A stretch of 64,000 nucleotides of DNA from an uncultured Porphyromonadaceae bacterium (GCA_902495075.1 CABUVO010000009.1:43367-107366); one strand, 5' to 3'. Positions 28,283-37,028 are shown, numbered from the stretch's first letter. Translations and numbers: made by a program. Notes: generated by a model not told the origin, from the sequence alone.

Positions 28283-29716
28283 ATGAAAAAATTTTTTCTT
28301 TTTTTATTTGCGTCAGCTATAGGTCTGACTGCTTCAGCTGAAAAAGTAGTGTTTATAGCAGATGGAGCACAAGAGCATTACACCGGTGATGCGAAACAAG
28401 TGATAGTGCCAGTAGGTTCTGTGGCACCTCTTACCGGAGATTTCGGACAGATCTCATTAGGAGAGGGTATGTTCGTTTATTCAGGATTCTATCAGCTGGT
28501 AATGAAAAATAATGTTACTGTTGAACCGATTGAAGGTATCACGGTAGATAAAATCGTGGTTCGTCAATCTGTGCCAGGGACTGGAAAAACAGCAAAACAA
28601 TGCGGATTGTTGAAGACGGCAACTTATAATGAGGCTGATCAATCTCAGATTCTTAGCGACATTTCAGCGTCCACAGCCTTCACTGTAACTAATCAGCACT
28701 TGCGCGCTGCATGGGTTGAGGTGACTTACAGCGGAACGCCCACTCAGGTGTGTCCTGTAATTTTTGATACAGAGTTACCTATTGTGGCTGCCGACCAAAG
28801 TGTGAAGCTTTCATGCGCCACTCCGGGAGCTTCAATAGAATACAGTTATGAGAGCGATCCATTTACCTGGTATCCTTACACCGAAAGCGGTGTGCCGGTA
28901 AAAGAGGAGGGTGCCATATATGCTCGTGCAAAGAAAGCCGGAATGACAGATAGCCCTGAATCATCTGCATCCTATGCTCCGATTGAATCCGGTCTTCAGA
29001 TGGCTCCTTTCTGTTTCAATCTATGGGGCACACTCACACCTCTCACCAATGGCAAGAGTTTTGTAGAAAGCCAGGCTAAAGAAATTAATGGAATGAAATG
29101 GATTTACCTGTCGGCTGAAGCAAATACAGAAGGCACTGAATATAAAACGTTCTCATTCAAACAGGGTGATGTGACATATACCACTTTCATTGGTCCCCGT
29201 GTAGTTACCGGCAAATACAATACCCGTCCATGCCTTTGCTACGACAATACCTACGGTTGGACGCTTTCTCTGAGATATTATCTGGGCAATGAGCTGATTT
29301 TTGATGTGCCCGAAGGTTATGCCCTCAAGGCTGCATATGTAAACGGATCATCCGTTAATTTGTCTATGGCCGAGGAATGCGCGCCTACACTTGAAAATTG
29401 CATTGTCGATCCATTGTTCACAGTTAATGACAAGACATTCTGGTATAAACTGACAGCAACTTCAGATAACGCTGAGCCCGTGAAGACCATGAAATTCATA
29501 TCCAGAGGTAATAATGGCGCCGCAGCTACTTCGCAGATATCACGTATGTATGTATTCTACGAGAAGACCGGTTCCACAGGTGTGACAGGTATTGATGCCG
29601 ATAATAACGCGCCGGTTGAATACTATAATCTTCAGGGTGTTCGTGTGAATAATCCTTCCAATGGTTTATACATTTGCCGACAAGGTTCGAAAGTTAAAAA
29701 GATATTCAAAAAATGA
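28283..29716 (+). CDS. Secreted protein with chitobiase-like beta domain and C-terminal sorting-like tail
   Basis: The 477-residue product has a signal peptide (ending TASAEK). Around residues 165-235 is a beta-sandwich segment of the chitobiase/hexosaminidase C-terminal type (VAADQSVKLSCATPGASIEY ... AKKAGMTDSPESS). It ends with the shared tail (TGIDADNNAPVEYYNLQG ... GLYICRQGSKVKKIFKK). No catalytic residues can be recognised. It is probably a surface glycan-binding accessory of the locus. Its stop overlaps the next start by four bases (ATGA), so the two genes are co-translated. Confidence 0.78.
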   Translation: MKKFFLFLFASAIGLTASAEKVVFIADGAQEHYTGDAKQVIVPVGSVAPLTGDFGQISLGEGMFVYSGFYQLVMKNNVTVEPIEGITVDKIVVRQSVPGTGKTAKQCGLLKTATYNEADQSQILSDISASTAFTVTNQHLRAAWVEVTYSGTPTQVCPVIFDTELPIVAADQSVKLSCATPGASIEYSYESDPFTWYPYTESGVPVKEEGAIYARAKKAGMTDSPESSASYAPIESGLQMAPFCFNLWGTLTPLTNGKSFVESQAKEINGMKWIYLSAEANTEGTEYKTFSFKQGDVTYTTFIGPRVVTGKYNTRPCLCYDNTYGWTLSLRYYLGNELIFDVPEGYALKAAYVNGSSVNLSMAEECAPTLENCIVDPLFTVNDKTFWYKLTATSDNAEPVKTMKFISRGNNGAAATSQISRMYVFYEKTGSTGVTGIDADNNAPVEYYNLQGVRVNNPSNGLYICRQGSKVKKIFKK

Positions 29717-31623
29717 TAAAGAAATTTTTAATAGTCTGTTTGCTGTCTGCGGGAGCATGCCTGGTGTTTCCGCAGCAGCTGAAGGCTGCCATCCGGCTGC
29801 ATGGCTATCTTTCCGACAATATGGTTGTGCAAAGGGATGCTGAGATGAATGTTACCGGCGTTGCCGGCAAGAATGCCAAGGTTGTGGTCTCCCCCGGATG
29901 GTCAGATCAGAAATATGAAGGTGTTGCGGATGCCGAGGGTAAATTTTCAGTGAAAATCCCTACTCCACCTGCCGGAGGCCCCTATCGTATTGACGTGAAA
30001 TCAGGTAGCGACAAAAAGGCAATCCGCAATATATTGTCGGGCGATGTGTGGGTATGTTCGGGACAGTCGAACATGGAGTTCCCGGTGAAAGGGTGGAGCA
30101 CCGTTATGAACGATGACGAGGTGATAAACAAGGCAATCCAGCCTGACATCCGACTCTTTCAGGTGAAACGTACCATGTCGCTTGTGCCGAAAGACGACTG
30201 CAGCGCGGAGAATGGCGGATGGACCGAGTGCAATCCATCTACAGTTCAGCCTTTTTCTGCTGTGGGATATCTTTTTGCTAAAGAGCTGCGTGATTCTGTC
30301 AGAGTGCCTATCGGTATCGTCAATGCTTCCTGGGGCGGCACACCTGCGGAAGCCTGGACGAGCCTGGAGGGGGTAAGAAAATCTCCCGGCTTTGATGATG
30401 ATATTCATCTCATGGAGAGTAATGCCTTCGACCCTGATAAAATGACTCTGAAAAAGAATGAGGAGTTGATGACTGCGGCAAGGGAATATATCGACAACAA
30501 AGGTTCTCTCGAATGGAAACCGATTCCGGTAGGCAAATATTGGGAAGACTCTGTGTTACCGAAATTCGATGGCATCGTGTTGCTGAAGAAGAAATTCAAT
30601 ATCCCCGCAAATATGGCTGGCAAACAGCTTGAATTGCGTCTTGGAGGATTGAAAGATTTTGATGTGACGAAATTTAACGGCAAGGAAGTAGGGCGCGGAC
30701 GCGGACATAAATCACCCCGTGTATATGTTGTGCCCCCGGAAATGGTGAAATCGGGCGAAGCGGAAATTGAAGTGATGGTTATCAACTATCATGGATATGG
30801 AGGTTTCGCAGCTAAAAATAAGCCGGTGGCAGTAGGTGAATCCGGTGAAATTCCTCTTTCTGACGGATGGGAATATACACCTGTGCTTAATTTCAAGAAA
30901 ATGAAAAATAAGCCGGTGGCTCCTTATAGCAAATACTATCCCACGGCATTGTATAATACTATGATACGTCCCTTGGCTCCAATGACCGTGAAGGGTGTGA
31001 TATGGTATCAGGGATGTGCGAACTACGGACGTGACCAGCAATACGGTCCTCTTATCAAAAATATGATAGGCGACTGGCGTAAGCAATGGGGCGAGAATAT
31101 GCCTTTCTATTTTGTTCAGCTTGCCGGGTTCGGTAAACCCGCTTATTGCACTCCCAATGCGTTGTATGGGTCATTACGTGAGGCACAGACCAAGGCTTTG
31201 GAACTTGATAACACGGCAATGGCGGTGGCTGTTGATCTTGGTAATCCGGATGATATACATCCGAGGGATAAACAGTCTGTTGCGCATAGGCTTGCGTTGA
31301 TAGCCCTGAATCGTGATTACGGAAAGAATGTCAACTATGTGGCTCCGCGTTGCACTTCCCTGAAAACAGAGAATGGCAACCTCATCCTTGGGTTCGACAA
31401 GCCTCTGCAGCCAACGTCATGTGCGGTGACTGGATTCATAATCGCAGGAAACGATGGCAAATACACTGAGGCAGCCGGAAAGCTTATCAATGACCGGACA
31501 GTGCAGCTGTCATCTTCACTGATTAAGAATCCGACTCAGGTTAAATATAATTGGGCTGCCTACCCCAGCGGAAATCTATATGGGACAGACGGCCTGCCTG
31601 TAGCTCCTTTCCAGAAAAATTAA
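29713..31623 (+). CDS. Sialate O-acetylesterase (SGNH/GDSL esterase)
   Basis: This 636-residue protein has a signal peptide. The SGNH block I motif is GQSNMEF, with nucleophile S119. SWGGTPAEAW and VIWYQGCANYG follow as oxyanion and block-III-like motifs, and DDIHP gives the catalytic Asp/His (D513, H516). A roughly 110-residue jelly-roll insertion (about 260-390) lies between them, as is usual for Bacteroidetes sialate O-acetylesterases. It removes O-acetyl groups from sialic acids or related acetylated glycans in the periplasm, giving the best clue to the substrate class of locus 2. It is followed by a strong terminator. Confidence 0.9.
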   Translation: MIKKFLIVCLLSAGACLVFPQQLKAAIRLHGYLSDNMVVQRDAEMNVTGVAGKNAKVVVSPGWSDQKYEGVADAEGKFSVKIPTPPAGGPYRIDVKSGSDKKAIRNILSGDVWVCSGQSNMEFPVKGWSTVMNDDEVINKAIQPDIRLFQVKRTMSLVPKDDCSAENGGWTECNPSTVQPFSAVGYLFAKELRDSVRVPIGIVNASWGGTPAEAWTSLEGVRKSPGFDDDIHLMESNAFDPDKMTLKKNEELMTAAREYIDNKGSLEWKPIPVGKYWEDSVLPKFDGIVLLKKKFNIPANMAGKQLELRLGGLKDFDVTKFNGKEVGRGRGHKSPRVYVVPPEMVKSGEAEIEVMVINYHGYGGFAAKNKPVAVGESGEIPLSDGWEYTPVLNFKKMKNKPVAPYSKYYPTALYNTMIRPLAPMTVKGVIWYQGCANYGRDQQYGPLIKNMIGDWRKQWGENMPFYFVQLAGFGKPAYCTPNALYGSLREAQTKALELDNTAMAVAVDLGNPDDIHPRDKQSVAHRLALIALNRDYGKNVNYVAPRCTSLKTENGNLILGFDKPLQPTSCAVTGFIIAGNDGKYTEAAGKLINDRTVQLSSSLIKNPTQVKYNWAAYPSGNLYGTDGLPVAPFQKN

Positions 31624-31625
31624 CA

Positions 31626-31679
31626 CTAAAAGTAAAAGGGGAGAAGTAACAGGTAAGAGGTTAGAAGTAAGAAGTACTT
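31626..31679. repeat. Heptamer array (purine orientation)
   Basis: Degenerate AGTAAAA/GAAGTAA/GGTAAGA units fill the gap between the esterase stop and the terminator. Confidence 0.6.
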
Positions 31680-31723
31680 GTAAAATAATTCTAACACTTC
31701 TTACACCGAAATTTTTACATGGC

Positions 31724-31771
31724 AAAAGATATCCGGAGCTTATTATTAATAAATGCTCCGGATATCTTTTT
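31724..31771 (+). terminator. Rho-independent terminator after locus 2
   Basis: A 16-bp perfect stem (AAAAGATATCCGGAGC and complement), a 15-base AT loop and a T tract end the SusCD/esterase transcript. The symmetric A and T flanks make it active in both directions. Confidence 0.92.
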
Positions 31772-31807
31772 GTGAACAAATATACGTTAACATAATGTTT
31801 TCTCATT

Positions 31808-31839
31808 GTTGTCCAATTCAATGAGAATGATTACCTTTG
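31808..31839 (+). promoter_or_regulatory. Promoter for the Abi leader RNA and gene
   Basis: -33 GTTG (31808-31811), a 20-base spacer and -7 TACCTTTG (31832-31839) make this one of the best full Bacteroidetes promoter matches in the window. The expected start of RNA is about 31846. Confidence 0.75.
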
Positions 31840-31845
31840 TGGCTA

Positions 31846-31921
31846 TATAATACTAAACCCGATAGCTTGACGAGTCAGGGGCTACCGGGAATCAACACTG
31901 CAAAAGTAGTGCTTTATTTTG
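31846..31921 (+). ncRNA. Candidate structured small RNA upstream of the Abi/HEPN gene
   Basis: Between the promoter and the Abi gene lie two stacked structures. The first is a 9-bp stem (CCCGATAGC at 31858-31866 with GCTACCGGG at 31881-31889, one A-C mismatch) enclosing a TGAC/GTCA mini-hairpin. The second is CACTGC/GTAGTG (31896-31911) with an AAAA loop, followed by CTTTATTTT, the form of an intrinsic terminator. The result would be a RNA of about 75 bases. AbiF-type proteins are reported to be partnered by an adjacent non-coding RNA antitoxin; assignment here rests on position and fold, not on a match to a known family. Confidence 0.55.
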
Positions 31922-31960
31922 ATTAAAACAAATCCTGGCTAATAAAAGATTGTAACAGAA

Positions 31961-32650
31961 GTGAAATTCATCGATTTTCAGAATATATTGTCTCCGGAAA
32001 GACTCAACAGATATGTCGCAGCGTGTGATAATGATACCCGAAAAGCAATGTCACTGTATCGGTTAAACCTTCATCTCTCGCAAGAAGTCTTTACGTTATT
32101 GAGCTGTTTCGAGGTGGCGTTAAGAAATGCTATTGACCGTGAGCTTACGTCTCGGTTCGGAGAGAATTGGCTTCGTGATTCAGTATTGGAAGGAGGTATA
32201 TTTGATATTGTCAGTTGTCGAGATAGTGCGCGAATAATCACCAAAGCTTTCAATCGTTTGAACAGAAATGGTGAATATACTCACCACAAACTTCTTGCTG
32301 AAATGGAATTCGGAGTCTGGAAGTATATGTTTGCCAATCCTCAATATCGCGCTACCGGACAGATTCTCCTACGAATATTCCCGAATAAACCACGTTCTTC
32401 TGTGGAGGTTCAATATAATAATGCTTATATGTTCAATGAACTTGATGGCATCAATATCCTCCGAAACCGAATAGCACATCATGAGCCTATCTGTTTTGCG
32501 CGAAGACAACCACAAATCGGCACAGCTTACATACTCAATGCTTATCAGAATTTGCATAAGCTCTTTATGTGGATGGGCATCGATAGCCATTCTTTACTTT
32601 ATGGCCTTGATCATGTACAACAAGTCTGCAACCGTATAAACTCCATGTAG
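31961..32650 (+). CDS. Abi_2 / AbiF-AbiD-like abortive-infection protein with HEPN motif
   Basis: This 229-residue protein starts at GTG 31961. N-terminal LSPERLNRYVAACDNDTRKAMSLY and EVALRNAIDREL are typical of the Abi_2 family (AbiD/AbiF). A HEPN-type ribonuclease motif R-x4-H is present as RNRIAHH (R168, H173). Such proteins act as RNases that arrest the cell on phage infection, probably as dimers. It stands alone between terminated loci with its own promoter and a structured leader, as expected of a self-contained defence or toxin-antitoxin unit. There is no signal peptide, so it is cytosolic. Its coding style does not clash obviously with its neighbours. Confidence 0.82.
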   Translation: MKFIDFQNILSPERLNRYVAACDNDTRKAMSLYRLNLHLSQEVFTLLSCFEVALRNAIDRELTSRFGENWLRDSVLEGGIFDIVSCRDSARIITKAFNRLNRNGEYTHHKLLAEMEFGVWKYMFANPQYRATGQILLRIFPNKPRSSVEVQYNNAYMFNELDGINILRNRIAHHEPICFARRQPQIGTAYILNAYQNLHKLFMWMGIDSHSLLYGLDHVQQVCNRINSM

Positions 32651-32776
32651 ATTGGCAGGCATTACCCTCATTTGCAGACTCCTCAATGTTGTCTCTCAGA
32701 TCGAGAGGTAAAAACAGTATAATTAATTTCATTAAAATTATTGCTGGCAAAGACAGAATCTGGAGATTGGTATGAA

Positions 32777-32823
32777 CGCGCCAATTCACCTTTTTACCTT
32801 TTACTTCTTCCCTTTTCCCTTTA
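32777..32823. repeat. Shared 17-base motif plus pyrimidine heptamer array
   Basis: CGCGCCAATTCACCTTT at 32777-32793 recurs exactly at 37349-37365. In both places it leads into CCTTTT/ACCTTTTACTT-like tracts. No gene occupies 32651-32883 apart from this and the sufB promoter. Confidence 0.6.
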
Positions 32824-32851
32824 AAATAATCGGCTTACAGAACTTTTTTTG

Positions 32852-32859
32852 TAATTTTG
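32852..32859 (+). promoter_or_regulatory. -7 promoter box for sufB
   Basis: A perfect TAATTTTG lies 24 bases before the ATG at 32884. No clear -33 box is seen. It also shows that the alternative TTG start at 32857 lies within the promoter and is not used. Confidence 0.6.
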
Positions 32860-32883
32860 CGTAATAATAGAAAATTACGCTTT

Positions 32884-34374
32884 ATGAGTGACGAAATAAA
32901 GGATGAGATAACCACCGAGAACGGTAAATCTGAAAGTTCGAAAAAAACGATTCAGGAGGCAACCAATTCCGAATATAAGTATGGTTTTACATCGGATATT
33001 GACACGGAGATCGTGCCTCCGGGTCTTAATGAAGATGTGATACGCTTTATCTCGAAGAAAAAAGGTGAGCCGGAGTGGCTTCTTGATTTTCGTCTCAAGG
33101 CGTTCAGATATTGGGAGACGCTTACGCCTCCGGAATGGGCACACCTGAAAATTCCACCCATCGATTTTCAGGCTATAAGCTATTACGCAGCTCCTAAAAA
33201 GAAGGAGGTCAAGAAGAGCATGGAGGAGGTGGACCCTGAGCTGGTGAAGACTTTCAATAAACTCGGTATCTCGCTTGAGGAACAGAAACAACTCGCTGGT
33301 GTGGCTGTGGATGCAGTCATGGATTCTGTCAGCGTAAAGACTACTCATCGTGAGAAACTTGCTGAATTGGGAGTGATCTTCTGTTCTTTCTCCGAGGCTG
33401 TGAAAGATTACCCGGATCTCGTAAAGAAATATCTTGGCACTGTGGTGCCTTATCGCGACAACTATTACGCAGCGTTGAATTCAGCGGTATTTTCCGATGG
33501 CTCTTTTGTATATATTCCCAAAGGAGTGCGGTGCCCGATGGAGTTGAGCACATATTTCCGTATCAATGCTTCCGGCACCGGTCAGTTTGAGCGTACGCTC
33601 ATTGTGGCTGATGATGATGCCTATGTCAGCTATCTTGAAGGATGCACCGCACCGATGCGCGATGAAAATCAGTTGCACGCTGCCATCGTGGAGATAATCT
33701 GTGAGGAACGCGCGGAGGTGAAATACAGCACTGTTCAGAACTGGTATGCCGGTGATAAGGATGGACGCGGGGGTATCTACAACTTCGTGACCAAACGCGG
33801 TCTCTGCCGCGGTCACCGATCCAAGATATCTTGGACTCAGGTTGAGACCGGTTCGGCAATTACATGGAAATATCCGTCTTGCGTGCTTAAGGGCGATGAG
33901 TCGATTGGGGAATTCTATTCGGTAGCTGTCACCAATAATTACCAGCAGGCGGACACGGGCACGAAGATGATTCATATTGGACGCAATTCGCGCTCTACAA
34001 TTGTCAGCAAAGGAATCTCGGCTGGTAAATCCCAGAATTCATATCGCGGATTGGTAAGGATGTCAAAAGGGGCGTCGAACTGTCGAAACTTCACACAGTG
34101 CGATTCGCTGCTGATGGGCGATGAATGTGGAGCACACACCTTCCCCTATATTGACGTTCGCAACAATTCCTCAACAGTTGAGCATGAGGCTACGACTTCA
34201 AAGATAAATGAAGAGCAGCTCTTTTATTGTCAGCAACGCGGCATTCCGATGGAGGAGGCTGTGGGGCTCATCGTTGGCGGTTATACGAAAGAGGTGATGA
34301 ACAAGCTCCCGATGGAGTTTGCCGTCGAAGCTCAGAAACTTTTACAAATCTCACTTGAAGGATCTGTAGGGTAG
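32884..34374 (+). CDS. sufB: Fe-S cluster assembly scaffold protein SufB
   Basis: This 496-residue protein is highly conserved and easily recognised (VPYRDNYYAALNSAVFSDGS, YFRINASGTGQFERTL, GANSR-type GASNCRNFTQCDSL, KLPMEFAVEAQKLL). It forms the SufBCD complex, on which iron-sulfur clusters are built in the cytoplasm before transfer to apoproteins. The start at ATG 32884 follows a -7 box, and the upstream in-frame TTG lies inside that box. sufC, sufD and sufS, which usually follow in Bacteroidales, are absent; a four-helix-bundle gene and phoH are found instead, so the operon appears split or rearranged. Confidence 0.95.
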   Translation: MSDEIKDEITTENGKSESSKKTIQEATNSEYKYGFTSDIDTEIVPPGLNEDVIRFISKKKGEPEWLLDFRLKAFRYWETLTPPEWAHLKIPPIDFQAISYYAAPKKKEVKKSMEEVDPELVKTFNKLGISLEEQKQLAGVAVDAVMDSVSVKTTHREKLAELGVIFCSFSEAVKDYPDLVKKYLGTVVPYRDNYYAALNSAVFSDGSFVYIPKGVRCPMELSTYFRINASGTGQFERTLIVADDDAYVSYLEGCTAPMRDENQLHAAIVEIICEERAEVKYSTVQNWYAGDKDGRGGIYNFVTKRGLCRGHRSKISWTQVETGSAITWKYPSCVLKGDESIGEFYSVAVTNNYQQADTGTKMIHIGRNSRSTIVSKGISAGKSQNSYRGLVRMSKGASNCRNFTQCDSLLMGDECGAHTFPYIDVRNNSSTVEHEATTSKINEEQLFYCQQRGIPMEEAVGLIVGGYTKEVMNKLPMEFAVEAQKLLQISLEGSVG

Positions 34375-34379
34375 ATGGT

Positions 34380-34413
34380 GAAGTAAGAAGTAAAAAGTAA
34401 GAAGTAAAAAGTA
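34380..34413. repeat. Heptamer array (GAAGTAA type)
   Basis: AAGTAAG/AAGTAAA units repeat about five times between sufB and the four-helix-bundle gene. An inverted-orientation array (34822-34858) lies on the other side of that gene. Confidence 0.7.
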
Positions 34414-34434
34414 TAAAATCCATGTGACTCGGAA

Positions 34435-34806
34435 ATGGCAGGAAATATAAAAGAGAATGTAAAAATGACAAAGGCAGAGGATTTTGCATTACTCGTTATA
34501 GATTTATATAAATATCTGTGGTTTGACAAGAGGGAATATGTGATGAGCAAGCAGATTCTCAGAAGCGGAACATCCATAGGTGCCAATATTGCGGAGGCGG
34601 ATTGTGCTGAAAGTCGTCAGGATTTTATTCATAAAATAAATATTTCATATAAAGAAGCTAATGAAACATGCTACTGGCTTAGACTTTTATATAAAAGCGG
34701 ATATATTGATCAATATAAATATGAGGACTGCTATAGATTAGCTAATGAAATTGTTCGCATATTATCTTCAGTGTTGATATCTGCAAAAGGGGATAAGCCA
34801 TTCTGA
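34435..34806 (+). CDS. Four-helix-bundle protein (S23 / 23S-rRNA-IVP family)
   Basis: This 123-residue protein has the family's typical sequence (DFALLVIDLYKYLWFDKREYVMSKQILRSGTSIGANIAEAD, then the helix with NETCYWLRLL). The family (TIGR02436) includes proteins encoded in 23S rRNA intervening sequences and many stand-alone chromosomal copies; the related Avd protein serves diversity-generating retroelements. No reverse transcriptase or rRNA is nearby, so none of those roles can be assigned. The gene is bracketed by heptamer arrays in opposite orientation and sits between sufB and phoH, which suggests it moved in as a cassette. Confidence 0.85.
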   Translation: MAGNIKENVKMTKAEDFALLVIDLYKYLWFDKREYVMSKQILRSGTSIGANIAEADCAESRQDFIHKINISYKEANETCYWLRLLYKSGYIDQYKYEDCYRLANEIVRILSSVLISAKGDKPF

Positions 34807-34821
34807 TAGAAAAGGTATTTG

Positions 34822-34858
34822 CTTTCTTACTTTTTACCTTTACCTTTTTACTTTTTAA
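34822..34858. repeat. Heptamer array (pyrimidine orientation)
   Basis: TTACTTTTTACCTTTACC-like units are the reverse complement of the array at 34380-34413. They encode a spurious N-terminal extension of the following phoH gene. Confidence 0.65.
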
Positions 34859-34866
34859 CAAGGAAC

Positions 34867-35832
34867 ATGATTGAGAGAATAGTCATAATAGATAATGTTG
34901 ACCCGCAGACGTTTTATGGGGTCAACAATGCGAATATAAGTTTGATCCGCAACCTTTTTCCGAAACTGCGGATGGCAGCGCGTGGGAATGTCATAAAAGT
35001 GATCGGAGAGGAGAGCGAGACCGCGGAGTTCGAGAAAAAGATACACGCGATTGAAGCTCATGCGTCAAAATACAATAAACTCGATGAGGAGGCGATAATA
35101 GATATCGTGCGCGGTGATCCTCCGAAGGAGGTTAATGCCGAAGGCGTCATAATCTATGGGCAAAACGGAAAGCCGATTGCTCCGCGTAATGCCAATCAGG
35201 CGCGCATGGTGAAGAGTTTCGCGGAGAACGATCTTACTTTTGCTCTCGGTCCTGCCGGTACGGGCAAAACCTATATCGCCATTGCTCTTGCCGTGCATGC
35301 GTTGAAGAATAAACAATGTCGTAAGATCATCCTTTCGCGTCCGGCTGTTGAGGCAGGAGAGAAACTCGGTTTCCTTCCCGGTGACATGAAAGACAAGATT
35401 GATCCCTATTTGCAACCTCTCTATGATGCCCTGGAGGATATGATTCCACAGCAGAAGCTGAAGGAATACATGGAGGCGCAGACCATCCAGATTGCTCCTC
35501 TTGCCTTCATGCGCGGCCGCACGCTGAATGATGCCGTGATCATACTCGATGAGGCGCAGAACACCACGCGACATCAGATGAAGATGTTCCTCACACGTCT
35601 TGGCATGAATGGCAAGATGATAATCACGGGTGATACCACCCAGATCGATCTTCCGCGCACAGTGCAGAGCGGACTGCTGCAGGCACTCCGCATTCTCAAA
35701 GGGGTGAAAGGCATCGGAATTATAGAATACGAGAAGAAAGATATCGTGCGCCATCCGCTGGTTCAGCGCATCGTAGATGCCTACGAGCATCGCGAACACG
35801 AAGAGCCAGAGGCGGAGCTTTCAGTAGATTAG
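34867..35832 (+). CDS. PhoH-family ATPase
   Basis: This 321-residue protein starts at ATG 34867, seven bases after an AGGA-like site. An upstream in-frame TTG at 34819 would translate the heptamer array and is rejected. Walker A GPAGTGKT lies at 128-135 and Walker B VIILDEAQNT with D228. The RNA-helicase-like P-loop motifs GDTTQIDLP and a C-terminal IVRHPLVQRIVDAYE are characteristic. PhoH/YbeZ proteins are cytosolic ATPases linked to RNA metabolism and, with YbeY, to rRNA maturation. ybeY is not in the window. The gene converges on the nuclease gene only 11 bases away. Confidence 0.93.
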   Translation: MIERIVIIDNVDPQTFYGVNNANISLIRNLFPKLRMAARGNVIKVIGEESETAEFEKKIHAIEAHASKYNKLDEEAIIDIVRGDPPKEVNAEGVIIYGQNGKPIAPRNANQARMVKSFAENDLTFALGPAGTGKTYIAIALAVHALKNKQCRKIILSRPAVEAGEKLGFLPGDMKDKIDPYLQPLYDALEDMIPQQKLKEYMEAQTIQIAPLAFMRGRTLNDAVIILDEAQNTTRHQMKMFLTRLGMNGKMIITGDTTQIDLPRTVQSGLLQALRILKGVKGIGIIEYEKKDIVRHPLVQRIVDAYEHREHEEPEAELSVD

Positions 35833-35843
35833 ACAGTGTTCTG

Positions 35844-36629
35844 TTAATAGTCGAAAACTTCGTTGAGAAGGCGGGCGAGGCGATAGCCGGCACGCACTAT
35901 GCGTTCGTGGGCAATTTTCTCACCTCCTAAAATTCTGCTGTAAGATTCGGATTTGTTATATTCACGTCCGTTCTCAAACCATCCGTATGTCTTCGTTATG
36001 GCTTTGCCGGATTCTGTTGCCCATTCTTCGGGAGTGCCTTTCTGTATTTCAGCTATCTCCTTCTCGGTGTACCGGTCGAGCTGATCGGCATATTCCTTAT
36101 ATTGCCACGGATGCTGGTCAAGCACCCAGTTGTCCCAGAAGTCATGAACCTGAGTGCTTTTGCCGTTGAGTTTAAACTTGATGTGTTTCTGGTCATAACC
36201 GGTGTAAAAGGCATGACCGGGACAATGCATATCGCCTACGATATGTACAAAGAGTTTTAGATTGTCTGCCACGGCAGAGTCAGTTAATTCCTTATGATGG
36301 CGCAGATTATCAAGAGTCTTCTTCAGACCTTCTACCGCATCGCGTTTCTTGCTTGGATAATATACGCCGAGGGAATCCACATCTGACGCATGCCAACGGC
36401 TTGAATGTTTGTAAGCAGGCATTGATCTTACCCAATCCATCCATGAAGCATAATATACGATGGAATGATTGCCGAGATAGCGCTCGATATTTGCTTTTGC
36501 GCGGGGTGTGAGATGTTTTTCGGCAATGGCAGCCACGGCGTCATGTCCGAGGCGTCCCCATGCGGAGGCGGGGAGAGTAAATACAACAGCCAACGCGGCT
36601 GCAAGGATCAATCTAAACTTAGTTTTCAT
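35844..36629 (-). CDS. Secreted S1/P1-type zinc nuclease
   Basis: The 261-residue protein has a signal peptide whose cleavage after PASA would leave Trp24 as the new N terminus. In this family that residue's amino group and backbone bind zinc. Other conserved ligands are visible: H29 in WGRLGHD, the Asp in SWMDWV, WHASDVD, HIVGDMHCPGHA and VHDFWDNWVLD. It cleaves single-stranded nucleic acids outside the cytoplasm, probably to recover nucleotides. It reads opposite to phoH and has its own full promoter upstream. Confidence 0.93.
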   Translation of the reverse strand: MKTKFRLILAAALAVVFTLPASAWGRLGHDAVAAIAEKHLTPRAKANIERYLGNHSIVYYASWMDWVRSMPAYKHSSRWHASDVDSLGVYYPSKKRDAVEGLKKTLDNLRHHKELTDSAVADNLKLFVHIVGDMHCPGHAFYTGYDQKHIKFKLNGKSTQVHDFWDNWVLDQHPWQYKEYADQLDRYTEKEIAEIQKGTPEEWATESGKAITKTYGWFENGREYNKSESYSRILGGEKIAHERIVRAGYRLARLLNEVFDY

Positions 36630-36710
36630 AAACGGTTGAATTAGTTATGGTATTATGGATTATAAGTATGACATCGAAATTACTTAACTAATTTGCGAGT
36701 CATACTTTCC

Positions 36711-36742
36711 CAAAATTACATAAATTATTTAACAAATTCAAC
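36711..36742 (-). promoter_or_regulatory. Promoter of the S1/P1 nuclease gene
   Basis: On the minus strand, GTTG (36739-36742), a 20-base spacer and TAATTTTG (36711-36718) form a full match to the Bacteroidetes pattern. The 5' leader would be about 75 bases. Confidence 0.7.
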
Positions 36743-36794
36743 TTTCAAGCCCCTGAATGTATCGAAAATCCTCATTTATCGGCCTGCGCCCGAC

Positions 36795-36831
36795 AAAGTA
36801 AGAAGTAAAAGGGAATAGGTAAAAAGTAAGG
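36795..36831. repeat. Heptamer array (AAGTAAG/GGTAAAA)
   Basis: A purine-oriented degenerate array lies shortly before the structured repeat pair. The rest of 36630-37503 has no gene. Confidence 0.6.
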
Positions 36832-36891
36832 AGACTATCTCTGAGACCACCTTCAGTAAAGCACAGTAGTCAGAGCCGATTTCGCGACAAC

Positions 36892-37010
36892 CCTCGAAGA
36901 GGGGAATTGGTTATAACCCCATATCGGTTAAGCACTTATGAAATAGTGCTTGACCGGTGTGGGGGTCACATAAGTCGCGTCCCCGCGGCCTCGGAGAGGT
37001 CGATTAATAA
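36892..37010 (+). repeat. Structured REP/BIME-like element, copy C
   Basis: End hairpins CCTCGAAGAGG (36892-36902) and CCTCGGAGAGG (36989-36999) flank a 20-bp central stem (36917-36936 with 36945-36964), fully paired by Watson-Crick and G-T pairs though its sequence differs from copies A and B. The conserved GGTTATAACCCC precedes the stem. Confidence 0.87.
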
Positions 37011-37028
37011 ACTTTCGCGGTACTATTC

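Noticed and set aside
34819..34866. TTG-started extension of phoH
   Set aside because: It translates a heptamer array; the ATG at 34867 has a ribosome-binding-like site and a family-like start.
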